Positions 8,504 to 16,490 of a stretch of 64,000 bases of DNA are shown piece after piece. Positions within the stretch are counted from its first letter, which is position 1, and every line of letters begins with the position of its first letter. Under the pieces are notes generated by a model. The model did no database searches and was not told where the DNA came from. It saw only the letters and a program-made list of their open reading frames with translations. This DNA comes from JAWWOW01 sp033851265 (lineage in GTDB: Bacteria; Actinomycetota; Actinomycetes; JAWWOW01): assembly GCA_033851265.1 (NCBI GenBank), contig JAWWOW010000003.1, forward strand, positions 124,001-188,000. Reading direction: 5' to 3'. Made by a program: the position numbers and the translations under genes.

Positions 8504-9406
8504 ATGCATGTGCTCACTGCGCCCCGCCTCGAGGGCACCATCGAGGGCGACAGCGGCCGACGGCTCGGCTTCGCCGAGTTCGGAAATCCGCACGGTCGCC
8601 CCGTCATCTGGATGCATGGGACGCCGGGCGCACGACGGCAGATCCCGGACGCTGCACGCATCGCCGCGGAGGAACTGGACATCCGGCTGATCGGCATCGA
8701 CCGCCCGGGCGTCGGCTCGTCTACGCCGCACCTCTACACACAGATCGGTGACTGGGTCGAGGACTTCGAGCAGGTGCTCGAGAGCATGGGGATCGACCGG
8801 TTCGCGATGCTCGGACTGTCCGGCGGCGGGCCCTACGTGCTGGCTGCCGCGCATGCGATGCCGGAACGCATGAAGGTCGCCGGGATCTTGGGCGGCGTCG
8901 TTCCGACCATGGGTCCGGACGCCGCGGACGGCGGCGTCGTGTCGTTGGCGGCCCGATTCAACTCCGCACTGACGGCACTCCGCACGCCACTCACGTGGGG
9001 ACTCACCGGACTCGTGTGGAGCCTGCGGCCGTTCGCGTCACCGGGCCTGCGCGTCTACGCGCGACTGTCGCCTCCGGGGGATCGTGTGGTGTTCGCCCGG
9101 GAGGAGATCCGCGCGATGTTCATCGACGACCTGCTGCTCGGGTCGAAGCTCGGTTTGCGTGCGCCAGTTTTCGACATCGTGCTGTTCGGTCGTGACTGGG
9201 GTTTCTCCGTCCGCGACATCAAGGTGCCGGTGCACTGGTGGCACGGCGATGCCGACCACATCGTCCCGCTACGGCACGCGGAACACCTCGTCTCGCTGCT
9301 ACCGGATGCCCAGCTCTACGTCCGTCCGGGTGAGAGCCACCTCGGCACGCTCATCGCAGCCGAGGAGATTCTCGCCACGCTGATGGACACCTGGAACGCT
9401 GCCTAA
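8504..9406 (+). CDS. Alpha/beta hydrolase
   Basis: A 300-aa alpha/beta-hydrolase. H-G-T-P-G (about 38-42) forms the oxyanion region, G-L-S-G-G-G supplies the nucleophilic serine at about 106, H-G-D-A-D-H carries the acid at about 248-250, and G-E-S-H-L-G near 279 supplies the histidine. The complete triad argues for an active esterase, lipase-like or C-C bond hydrolase. Start ATG 8504 lies 11 nt after the second TGACG palindrome, so it is probably co-regulated with the divergent thiolase. Confidence 0.88.
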   Translation: MHVLTAPRLEGTIEGDSGRRLGFAEFGNPHGRPVIWMHGTPGARRQIPDAARIAAEELDIRLIGIDRPGVGSSTPHLYTQIGDWVEDFEQVLESMGIDRFAMLGLSGGGPYVLAAAHAMPERMKVAGILGGVVPTMGPDAADGGVVSLAARFNSALTALRTPLTWGLTGLVWSLRPFASPGLRVYARLSPPGDRVVFAREEIRAMFIDDLLLGSKLGLRAPVFDIVLFGRDWGFSVRDIKVPVHWWHGDADHIVPLRHAEHLVSLLPDAQLYVRPGESHLGTLIAAEEILATLMDTWNAA

Positions 9407-9433
9407 CCTCCCTTGTCTCTGCGCGCTCAATCC

Positions 9434-9449
9434 CTGACGCTGGCGTCAG
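9434..9449. repeat. Inverted repeat CTGACG-N4-CGTCAG
   Basis: A perfect six-base inverted repeat 28 nt after the hydrolase stop and 27 nt before the next start. It could be a hairpin ending the hydrolase transcript, although no T-run follows, or an operator related to the TGACG sites at 8449-8493. Confidence 0.4.
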
Positions 9450-9475
9450 CACTGCCGGGGGGTCGGAGGCCCAGC

Positions 9476-10963
9476 GTGATCCCGCTTACTCGCATTGGCG
9501 TAGCCATGGCTGTCGGGGCCGTCATCGCTACCGGACTGCCGGCGATCGGCCAGCAGACGGCTGCGCCAGCCTGCTCGATCGACTGGCCGATGTTCCAGCG
9601 CCATAACGACCGCACGGGCGCCAGCTGCGTCAGCGGGATCAACCGAGGGAACATCGCAACCCTTACTCCGAAGTGGTTCGTTCCGACGACGGGCGCAGTG
9701 ACCGCTGAGCCGGCGGTCGTCGGAGACACCGTCTACATCGGAGACGGCGTCGGCGTGATGCGCGCGCTCAACGCAGCAACTGGTGCCGTTCGCTGGACGT
9801 TCGACGTGCGGAACAACACGGGATACAACGACGAGCACGCAGCGTCGTACGGCGTCATCGTCTCCTCGGCAGCCGTGGCCACCGTCCCAGGCAAGGGGCC
9901 GACCGTGTTCTTCGGCGGTGGCGGCACGCTGTACGCCCTCAACGCGACCAACGGACGCGTCCGCTGGGCGACCGACATCGACCCGCGCTTCAAGACGAGC
10001 CCTGCCGAGATCGAGTCGTCACCGGTGGTTTACACCGACGCCGGCGGCAACCAACTCGTCACCTTCGGCTTCGACACGAACGAGGCCACCGGGTCTGCCA
10101 GCGGTGGCATCGTGGCGCTCGACACGTCCACGGGCCTACTCCGCTGGAAGTACGACACCGAGATCAACAAGGTCGTCTATAGCTTGACCTTCCGCGACCA
10201 GCAAGGCACCGGCTGCGGCGACGTGTGGGCTTCACCCTCCTTCGACGCTGGGACACGACAGATCTTCTTCGGTATCGGAAACTGTGACCTCGCGGAGGGG
10301 GATACGCAGTATCTGCGCGCGATCAGCGCAGACACCGGCGCGCCGATCTGGAAGTTCGTCGAGCCGGCCGCCAACCATGGGATCGATCACGACTTCGGGG
10401 CAACGCCGGTGCTCATCACTGACAGCATCGGCCGACGCCTCGTCGTACAAGCGGGCAAGTCCGGCTGGGTCTACGTCATCAATGCCAAGACCGGGCAGCT
10501 CGTCCGATCCGTGAAGGCGGCAGTCGGCAGCAGCATCGGTGGCTTCATCGGGTCCACTGGTGTTGGGATGGTCAAGGGCCACGCAGCGTTGTTCGGCAAC
10601 TCGGCCATTCCGTCACCGGACGGCGGTCTTCCTGGCCCCCCCAACGAGAACACGTCGTTGCATGCGGTCGACCTGATCACTGGCAAGGTCCTCTGGCACG
10701 CTGCGCAGCAACCGCCGGCGTACGCACCGACCACCGTTGCGAACGGCGTGGTGTTCGCGCCATCGACAACCGATTTCTCCATCAACGCGTATGACGCGGT
10801 GCGGGGCATCCAGCTGTGGCGCTTCCCCACCGGCGCTGCGATGTCCGGCGGTGTCGCGGTCAATGACACGTCGGTCTACGTCGGCGCGGGCACCTACTTC
10901 AGCCCGGATGCACAGGTGCCCAAGCAAGTCACCGGTGTCTGGTCGTTCGCGCTGCCGATCTGA
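9476..10963 (+). CDS. Secreted PQQ-like beta-propeller protein
   Basis: A 495-aa exported protein. A signal segment (about 5-25, ending near T-G-L-P-A-I-G-Q) precedes an eight-bladed PQQ/pyrrolo-quinoline-quinone-like propeller with repeated A-L-N-A-A-T-G-A-V-R-W, A-L-D-T-S-T-G-L-L-R-W and V-I-N-A-K-T-G-Q-L-V blades. It resembles quinoprotein dehydrogenase propellers, but I see no clear dehydrogenase active-site segment, so a binding or scaffold role is as likely. I chose GTG 9476, which has GGAGG upstream; an upstream TTG at 9413 would bury the signal peptide behind 21 residues. Confidence 0.8.
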   Translation: MIPLTRIGVAMAVGAVIATGLPAIGQQTAAPACSIDWPMFQRHNDRTGASCVSGINRGNIATLTPKWFVPTTGAVTAEPAVVGDTVYIGDGVGVMRALNAATGAVRWTFDVRNNTGYNDEHAASYGVIVSSAAVATVPGKGPTVFFGGGGTLYALNATNGRVRWATDIDPRFKTSPAEIESSPVVYTDAGGNQLVTFGFDTNEATGSASGGIVALDTSTGLLRWKYDTEINKVVYSLTFRDQQGTGCGDVWASPSFDAGTRQIFFGIGNCDLAEGDTQYLRAISADTGAPIWKFVEPAANHGIDHDFGATPVLITDSIGRRLVVQAGKSGWVYVINAKTGQLVRSVKAAVGSSIGGFIGSTGVGMVKGHAALFGNSAIPSPDGGLPGPPNENTSLHAVDLITGKVLWHAAQQPPAYAPTTVANGVVFAPSTTDFSINAYDAVRGIQLWRFPTGAAMSGGVAVNDTSVYVGAGTYFSPDAQVPKQVTGVWSFALPI

Positions 10964-10978
10964 CCGTCTCGGCCGGAG

Positions 10979-11614
10979 TCATTTCACGACGATGTCGAGT
11001 TTCCGGATGACCTTGCCCACCGGCGGGCAGGCATACGTCTCGAAGGTGATCGTGTAGCGGCCTGGGTTCGCATACCTGTGCGGTGGCTCTGTGAAGCGCT
11101 CGTCCACTGAGACAAGCGGCGTATTCGGCGAACAGGTGATGTCACCGCCATCGCTCCCGTCCTGCAGGGAGCTGTCGCCCCAGTCGATCCGGGTGTACTT
11201 GACGTGCCCCTCGCTGCTGCGAACGACTTCGCCCGTGGAGCCGCGGACGTATTGCGGGATCCGGCCATTGATCCGCGCTTCGATCCGGACGCTGCGGGCG
11301 CCGACTGCAGAGGTCAGGGAGAGGTCAACGACTAAGAATGCCCCGGTGGGAGCCGGCTGCGGAGTCGCCGATGCCGTGGGCACGACGTTCGGATCGTCGT
11401 CAAAGCGCACGCGGTCCCGTCCGTCACCGCCGAGTGCCAGCGCTGCACTGGTGCCGAGCGCAATAGCCACCACACCGGCAGCTACACCCGTCGCCACGCG
11501 GCGGCGGTTGCGCCGGGCGCGCGCACGTTTCTCGAGTTGATCGGCGGTCGGCATCGCGAACGTGCCGGTGCTCTCCACAAGCATGCGGCGGAATATTTCG
11601 TCGGCGTCAGGCAT
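10979..11614 (-). CDS. Membrane-anchored partner of an ECF sigma factor
   Basis: A 211-aa protein. A cytoplasmic segment of about 45 residues ending in a basic R-A-R-A-R-R-N-R-R-R stretch is followed by one transmembrane helix (about 47-65) and an extracellular part with a PKD-like H-R-Y-A-N-P-G-R-Y-T-I-T-F strand. ATG 11614 overlaps the end of the sigma gene by 8 nt. Position and topology suggest an anti-sigma or signal-sensing partner, but no recognised zinc anti-sigma motif is visible, so this is inference from context. Confidence 0.7.
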   Translation of the reverse strand: MPDADEIFRRMLVESTGTFAMPTADQLEKRARARRNRRRVATGVAAGVVAIALGTSAALALGGDGRDRVRFDDDPNVVPTASATPQPAPTGAFLVVDLSLTSAVGARSVRIEARINGRIPQYVRGSTGEVVRSSEGHVKYTRIDWGDSSLQDGSDGGDITCSPNTPLVSVDERFTEPPHRYANPGRYTITFETYACPPVGKVIRKLDIVVK

Positions 11615-12131
11615 CGCCGAGCACCTCCGGACTTTTGGTGGGCGTTGACGCCTCGTCTGCGAGCAGTGGGGCCAGGGCGGTCCGTCCACGGGAGAGCCGA
11701 GCCTTGACCGTGCCCTCGGGCACCTCCTCGAGCGCAGCAACTTCGGCGACGGACATGCCGCCCATGTGGTGAAGCACGAGAGCCCGGCGCTGCGCCATCG
11801 GTAGTTGTTTCAAAGCAGCGACCACGGCCACGCTGTACGGGCCTGGTTCGGGAGCCGATTCGTCGGGTCCGTGACGGACGATGGCCTTGAGGCCACTACG
11901 AGCGTGGCGCCAGCGGCTTACGGCGAGACGCGTGCCGACCTTGATGACCCACGCAGCCGGGCTGTCGTATCCCGAGATCGTCGCCCAACGAGACCACGCG
12001 CGCATGAAGGATTCCTGCGCTACTTCCTCCGCCTCCGCCGTGCTACCCGTGAGCGCGTAGAGCTGAGCCGTGACCAGCGAGTAGCTCGACCGGTAGAAGT
12101 CGGCGAAGTCGCCGGTCGCTGTCTCGGCCAC
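11607..12131 (-). CDS. ECF RNA polymerase sigma factor, SigE-like
   Basis: A 174-aa group IV sigma factor. Region 2 (Y-A-L-T-G-S-T-A-E-A-E-E-V-A-Q-E-S-F-M-R-A-W) and region 4 (L-P-M-A-Q-R-R-A-L-V-L-H-H, then a V-P-E-G-T-V-K-A-R-L helix-turn-helix) are both clear, and there is no region 1 or 3. GTG 12131 is chosen because GGGGGA is well placed and the family normally starts at this point; an open frame back to 12233 adds arginine-rich filler. It is co-transcribed with the membrane partner downstream, the usual sigma/anti-sigma arrangement. Confidence 0.85.
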   Translation of the reverse strand: MAETATGDFADFYRSSYSLVTAQLYALTGSTAEAEEVAQESFMRAWSRWATISGYDSPAAWVIKVGTRLAVSRWRHARSGLKAIVRHGPDESAPEPGPYSVAVVAALKQLPMAQRRALVLHHMGGMSVAEVAALEEVPEGTVKARLSRGRTALAPLLADEASTPTKSPEVLGDA

Positions 12132-12211
12132 TGTGTTCCCCCAGGACAGTGTCGACTCGATCGTCACGTTGCTTACACGCGGTCGCCGCCTTCTGGGTTG
12201 CATCGGGCTGG

Positions 12212-12796
12212 TCACCCGGCGGAAGCAGCCCACTCGCCGATGACTCGGCCCGCCCGCGCGAGCCTCTTCAAGGACAGCGTGCCCCAGTACACGACTCCAG
12301 GGTGGAAGACGGGCTGGTCAGGGCTGTCGGAGGCGACCCGGACGACGGTGACCGGTCGATCGCCGGCAAGCGTTGCCAGCCACGCCGATTCCATGTCGAC
12401 GCCGACCGCGCCGGTGCCTTCGTGGCTCCTCACGGCCTTCTTGTTGCTCTCCAGTTTGGGTGTAGAGACCAGGGTGCCGGTGCGGACGTTCAGTCCGGCT
12501 GCGCGCAAGGCATCGACCAGAACCGGATCGACGGTGCACTGAATCGCAGGGACGTCGTGCGCAGACACCTCGGTCGGCAGCAGCACGTCGCCGGGGCGGA
12601 ATGACGGGTCGAGCGACCCACAGACACCGGCGATGATGAGCCGGTCGAAGTCGCGGTCACGGAGTCGCTCGATAGCCGCATTCGACTTCTTGCGCCCCAT
12701 CCCGATGCGCTCGATCGACTCGCGCGGGATACCCCGGCGCAACATCCACTCCTCGACGCGCATCGGCGCGAGGACGAGCATTCGCGCCGCCGACAT
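12212..12796 (-). CDS. Nucleoside phosphorylase family protein
   Basis: A 194-aa protein of the PNP/UDP phosphorylase superfamily (PF01048). Visible motifs are I-I-A-G-V-C-G-S-L-D (phosphate-binding loop region), P-T-E-V-S-A-H-D and G-V-D-M-E-S-A, the nucleoside-binding signature. The family cleaves N-glycosidic bonds of purine nucleosides or MTA/SAH; a hopanoid-associated phosphorylase (HpnG-like) is an alternative of similar length. ATG overlaps the thiolase-like stop by one base (TGATG), so it is the last gene of the DUF35/thiolase operon. Its link to that pathway is not explained. Confidence 0.75.
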   Translation of the reverse strand: MSAARMLVLAPMRVEEWMLRRGIPRESIERIGMGRKKSNAAIERLRDRDFDRLIIAGVCGSLDPSFRPGDVLLPTEVSAHDVPAIQCTVDPVLVDALRAAGLNVRTGTLVSTPKLESNKKAVRSHEGTGAVGVDMESAWLATLAGDRPVTVVRVASDSPDQPVFHPGVVYWGTLSLKRLARAGRVIGEWAASAG

Positions 12797-13992
12797 CAGC
12801 GCGACACGATGACCGACGACGCATGGCCGAACAGACCCTGGTTGGCGGTGACGCCAAGTCGGGCGCCCTCGACCTGACGTCCGTTTGCTTCGCCGCGCAG
12901 CTGCCACACGAGCTCGCACACCTGGGCGATTGCCTGGGCCGGGATCGCCTCGCCGAAACACGACAGACCGCCCGACGGGTTCACCGGGACTCGACCGCCG
13001 AGTGCTGTCACGCCGTCGCGCAACAACTTCTCCGCTTCGCCCGGTGCACATAGACCGATGTCCTCGTACCAGTCCAACTCGAGCGCGCTCGACAGGTCGT
13101 ACACCTCGGCGACATCGACGTCATCCGGGCTGACACCTGCTTGCTCGTACGCCGCCGGTGCAATCGTCGCGCGGAAGCCGCGCGAGTCGAGGTCGCCGAC
13201 GGTCACGGCTGAGTCGGTCGCAATGTCGGGCATCTCGATGACGGTGCTCGGATAGCGCGGTGTGACGGTCGCAACGGCGTCGATGCCGACGTTTCCCTTC
13301 CAGCCGCGCCTCTTAGCAAACGAGTCGCTGGCCAGGACGAGCGCAGCACCACCGTCGGACGTCGCGCAGATGTGCAACAGGTGCAGTGGGTCGCACACGA
13401 CGGGTGATGCGAGCACTTCGTCGATCGTGGTCTCCGCCCGGTAGCGCGCGTTCGGATTGCCCACCCCGTGCTTCGCGTTCTTCACCTTGACGAGGGCAAA
13501 GTCTTCCGGTGTCGCGCCGTACAGATCCATCCGGCGGCGCGCGTACAACGCGAAGTAGACCGGGTTCGACGCACCCAGCAGCCGGAAGCGCAGCCAGTCC
13601 GGGTCTTCGGTGCGGTCACCGCCACCGACGGGCGCGAAGAAGCCTTTTGGTGTGGTGTCCGCGCCGACGACGAGCGCGACATCGCAGAGGCCGGCCAGGA
13701 TTTGCGCGCGTGCGTTGGCGATCGCGGCGGCACCCGAAGCGCAGGCGGCGTACGACGAGGAGACCTGCGCGCCGTTCCACCCGAGTGCCTGCGCGAAGGT
13801 GGCACCGGCGACGAACCCGGGGTAGCCGTTGCGGATCGTGTCGGCGCCGGCGACGTACTGGATGTCGGTCCACTCCAGCCCGGCATCATCCAAGGCAGCG
13901 CGGGCGGCGTGCACGCCGTACTCAACGAAGTTGCGCCCCCACTTGCCCCACGGGTGCATGCCGGCACCGAGAACGGCGACACGTCTGCTCAT
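12796..13992 (-). CDS. Thiolase-like lipid-transfer (Ltp-type) protein
   Basis: A 398-aa thiolase-superfamily protein of the SCP-x/Ltp branch. The nucleophile-position cysteine is kept in Y-A-A-C-A-S-G-A-A (about 84), but the usual G-H-P motif is replaced by N-P-S-G-G-L-S-C-F-G-E-A, losing the catalytic histidine. Known Ltp2-type steroid aldolases are thiolase-fold proteins with altered active sites that work with a DUF35 partner. Here a DUF35 gene overlaps it by ATGA, which supports a retro-aldol or related lyase role rather than thiolysis. Start ATG 13992. Confidence 0.85.
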   Translation of the reverse strand: MSRRVAVLGAGMHPWGKWGRNFVEYGVHAARAALDDAGLEWTDIQYVAGADTIRNGYPGFVAGATFAQALGWNGAQVSSSYAACASGAAAIANARAQILAGLCDVALVVGADTTPKGFFAPVGGGDRTEDPDWLRFRLLGASNPVYFALYARRRMDLYGATPEDFALVKVKNAKHGVGNPNARYRAETTIDEVLASPVVCDPLHLLHICATSDGGAALVLASDSFAKRRGWKGNVGIDAVATVTPRYPSTVIEMPDIATDSAVTVGDLDSRGFRATIAPAAYEQAGVSPDDVDVAEVYDLSSALELDWYEDIGLCAPGEAEKLLRDGVTALGGRVPVNPSGGLSCFGEAIPAQAIAQVCELVWQLRGEANGRQVEGARLGVTANQGLFGHASSVIVSR

Positions 13993-14423
13993 GCCGTCGG
14001 CCGCCACTTCCACACGAGGTAGTCGGCGTCGTCATCGCCGTACAACACATCGAGCACGAGCTCGACCGGCATCCCGACGCGCAGGTCCTCGATGCTGACG
14101 CCGGGCACGACCTGCCCCATCACGACAAGTTTTTCTGCCTCGAGCTCAACGGCAGCGATCGCGAATGCCTCGTGCGGATCGCTCACCGGGACATAAGGCG
14201 GCGGTGGTTGGTAGCGCGCGTCGGTGTAGGACCAAATGGTGCCGGTGCGCGACAGCTCGACCTCGTCGAATGTCTCGCTTGTGCAGCGCGGGTTCGGGCA
14301 GAACTTGCGCGCCTTCGGGAACGCGAACGTCCCGCACTGTGTGCACTTGCTGCCGAGCAACGCCGGCGCCAACTCGTCGAGGGTGAACCATCCCTCGATG
14401 GCGGGCACGCGCGTTGTCGTCAC
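13989..14423 (-). CDS. DUF35 zinc-ribbon/OB-fold protein
   Basis: A 144-aa partner protein. The N-terminal rubredoxin-like zinc ribbon has K-C-T-Q-C-G (about 27-30) and F-C-P-N-P-R-C (about 42-47), and an OB-fold follows. DUF35 proteins bind thiolase-superfamily enzymes and supply acyl-CoA contacts, as in ChsH2 with Ltp2. It is the first gene of the leftward operon and starts at GTG 14423, only 16 nt from the palindrome at 14440, so the message is probably nearly leaderless. Confidence 0.88.
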   Translation of the reverse strand: MTTTRVPAIEGWFTLDELAPALLGSKCTQCGTFAFPKARKFCPNPRCTSETFDEVELSRTGTIWSYTDARYQPPPPYVPVSDPHEAFAIAAVELEAEKLVVMGQVVPGVSIEDLRVGMPVELVLDVLYGDDDADYLVWKWRPTA

Positions 14424-14439
14424 CCGGTCACCGTATTAC

Positions 14440-14454
14440 CTGACGGGGTTTCAG
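14440..14454. promoter_or_regulatory. CTGAC-N5-GTCAG-type operator, copy 1
   Basis: CTGACGGGGTTTCAG sits in the 45-bp gap between the divergent DUF35 and acyl-CoA dehydrogenase genes, so one bound repressor would block both. It differs at one position from the reverse complement of copy 3 (30981). A -10-like TAAAGT follows toward the dehydrogenase and TACGGT toward DUF35. Confidence 0.65.
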
Positions 14455-14468
14455 ATAAAGTCGCGCGC

Positions 14469-15587
14469 GTGGACCTCTCCTTCTCGCCTGAGGAGGAGTC
14501 GTTCCGCGCCGACGCGCGCACCTGGCTCGTCGCGAATGTCCCATCGGACCTTCCGTCCCTCGACACCGAGGCCGGCTTCGCCGCGCATCGCGACTGGGAA
14601 CGACGACTGGCCGACGAGCGGTGGTCTGTCGTTGCGTGGCCGGAGGAGTACGGCGGGCGCGCCGCGACGTTGTTCGAATGGCTCATCTTCGAAGAGGAGT
14701 ACTGGGCTGCTGGTGGGCCGCCTCGCGTCAGTCAGAACGGCATCTTCCTGCTTGCACCGACGCTCTTCGCCTACGGCACGGACGAGCAACGGGCGCGCTA
14801 CCTGCCGCCGATGGCGCGCGCCGACGAGGTGTGGGCGCAGGCATGGTCTGAACCCGGTGCCGGCAGCGACCTCGCGTCGCTCCGGTCGAAAGCAACGCGC
14901 GATGAGCAGTCCGGCGGCTGGCGGTTGTCGGGGCAGAAGACATGGTCGTCGCGAGCAGCTTGGGCCGACTGGGGCTTCGGGCTGTTTCGGAGTGATCCTG
15001 ACTCGGAGCGCCACCGCGGCCTGACCTACTTCTTGTTCCCGCTGACCGCGGATGGCGTGACCGTGCGACCGATCCGGCAGCTCGACGGTGAGACCGGGTT
15101 CGCGGAGATCTTTCTCGACGACGTTTTCGTCCCTGACGATCAAGTGCTGGGCGAGGTCGGTAAGGGCTGGTCGGTTGCGATGGCGACGACGTCGTCGGAG
15201 CGCGGGCTGTCGTTGCGTTCGCCCGGACGTTTCATGGCGTCCGTCGATCGGTTGATTTCCCTCGCCGATAACACCGCTGACGACGATGTCGTCGAAGCGT
15301 GGCTCGACGCCGAGGCCTATCGCCTCTACACGTGGAACGCCGCGACGCGCCTCGCGGATGGTGACGAGCTGGGCGCGTCATCGTCACTGATGAAGCTGTT
15401 CTGGTCGGAGCTGGATGTGCGGTTGCATGAGACCGCGCTCCGTCTGCTCGGCGAGCAGGCGCCGGTGGCGTCACCGTGGCTCGACGGCTTCCTGTTCTCA
15501 CTGTCCGGACCGATCTACGCCGGCACCAACGAGATCCAGCGCGACCTCGTTGCCGAGCGCGTCCTCGGTCTGCCGCGGAGCCGTTGA
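14469..15587 (+). CDS. Acyl-CoA dehydrogenase, catalytic-type subunit
   Basis: A 372-aa acyl-CoA dehydrogenase with the full three-domain layout: N-terminal helices, a middle beta domain with Q-A-W-S-E-P-G-A-G-S-D-L and W-S-S-R-A-A-W-A-D, and C-terminal helices ending Y-A-G-T-N-E-I-Q-R. The glutamate of the MCAD-type Y-E-G site is alanine; the likely base is the glutamate in S-S-E-R-G-L-S near residue 244, the position used by mycobacterial heteromeric dehydrogenases. GTG 14469 is probably leaderless; a longer open frame upstream is spurious. It overlaps its partner subunit by one base. Confidence 0.88.
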   Translation: MDLSFSPEEESFRADARTWLVANVPSDLPSLDTEAGFAAHRDWERRLADERWSVVAWPEEYGGRAATLFEWLIFEEEYWAAGGPPRVSQNGIFLLAPTLFAYGTDEQRARYLPPMARADEVWAQAWSEPGAGSDLASLRSKATRDEQSGGWRLSGQKTWSSRAAWADWGFGLFRSDPDSERHRGLTYFLFPLTADGVTVRPIRQLDGETGFAEIFLDDVFVPDDQVLGEVGKGWSVAMATTSSERGLSLRSPGRFMASVDRLISLADNTADDDVVEAWLDAEAYRLYTWNAATRLADGDELGASSSLMKLFWSELDVRLHETALRLLGEQAPVASPWLDGFLFSLSGPIYAGTNEIQRDLVAERVLGLPRSR

Positions 15588-16489
15588 TGCGGTTCGCACC
15601 GACCGATGAACAGCGCGAGCTTGCTGCTGCTGTCCGCGTAATGCTGGCGAAGGAATGCCCGCCCGATGTTGCGCGCGCGGGTGATGTCGATCGGGTGTGG
15701 CCCAAACTCGCAGAGATCGGGGTGCTCGGCCTGACTGTTCCGGAGTCGGGCGGCGGCCTCGGCTTCGGCTTGGTCGAGGCGGTCGGCGTACTCGAAGAGG
15801 CCGGACGGGTGGCATTGCCTGGCCCACTGCCAGAGACGTACGCCGCACTCGCCGTCGCTGATGACGACTGGAGCAAACGCATCGCGTCTGGTGAGGTGCG
15901 GGTAACCGCGGCCGCGCCGTTCGCGGCGTACGCCGACGCAGCCGACGCCATCGTGGTGGGAGACACGTTGGCTACCGGACTGCGAGTCAGTGCAGTGCAG
16001 TCGGTCGATCCCGCCCGGCCGCTCTTTGAGATCGGTGCAGAGCCCGCGTCTGGTGCGGCGTACGACGTCGGGGCGCTCGCGGTTGCGGCGTACCTCGTCG
16101 GTGTTGCTCGCGCCATGGTCGGGCAAGGGGTCACGTATGCCTTGACGCGCGAGCAGTTCGGGCAACCGATCGGATCGTTCCAGGCTGTCAAACATCGGCT
16201 GGCTGATGCCCATCTCGGGGTGGAGTTCGCTCGACCCGTGGTCCAGGCGGCGGCATGGGCGATGGATAACGATGCATCGACCGCCCAACGCGATGTGTCG
16301 CATGCGAAGCTGCGCGCGACCCGGGCGGCGGAGTTCGCGGCTAAGGCAGCACTGCAGGTGCACGGCGCCATTGGCTACACCGAGGAGTGTGACCTCGTTG
16401 TGTGGCTGCGACGGACATGGTCGCTGGCAACGGCCTTCGGGACTGCGCGATCGCACCGGGACCGAATCGCCGGGGCCGTGCTCGGTTAG
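15587..16489 (+). CDS. Acyl-CoA dehydrogenase, short partner subunit
   Basis: A 300-aa acyl-CoA dehydrogenase paralogue that keeps the N-terminal helical domain and the C-terminal domain (T-R-E-Q-F-G-Q-P-I-G-S-F-Q-A-V-K-H, then H-G-A-I-G-Y-T-E-E) but has a strongly shortened middle beta domain. This is the pattern of the non-identical subunit in alpha2beta2 enzymes such as FadE28/FadE29 of mycobacterial steroid catabolism. ATG overlaps the preceding TGA (TGATG), consistent with equal synthesis of both subunits. Oxidation of a bulky acyl-CoA is inferred. Confidence 0.85.
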   Translation: MRFAPTDEQRELAAAVRVMLAKECPPDVARAGDVDRVWPKLAEIGVLGLTVPESGGGLGFGLVEAVGVLEEAGRVALPGPLPETYAALAVADDDWSKRIASGEVRVTAAAPFAAYADAADAIVVGDTLATGLRVSAVQSVDPARPLFEIGAEPASGAAYDVGALAVAAYLVGVARAMVGQGVTYALTREQFGQPIGSFQAVKHRLADAHLGVEFARPVVQAAAWAMDNDASTAQRDVSHAKLRATRAAEFAAKAALQVHGAIGYTEECDLVVWLRRTWSLATAFGTARSHRDRIAGAVLG

Positions 16490-16490
16490 T

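Noticed and set aside
13509..15587. A 692-codon open frame upstream of the acyl-CoA dehydrogenase
   Set aside because: The first 320 codons are arginine-rich and lie opposite the thiolase-like and DUF35 genes; homology starts at 14469.
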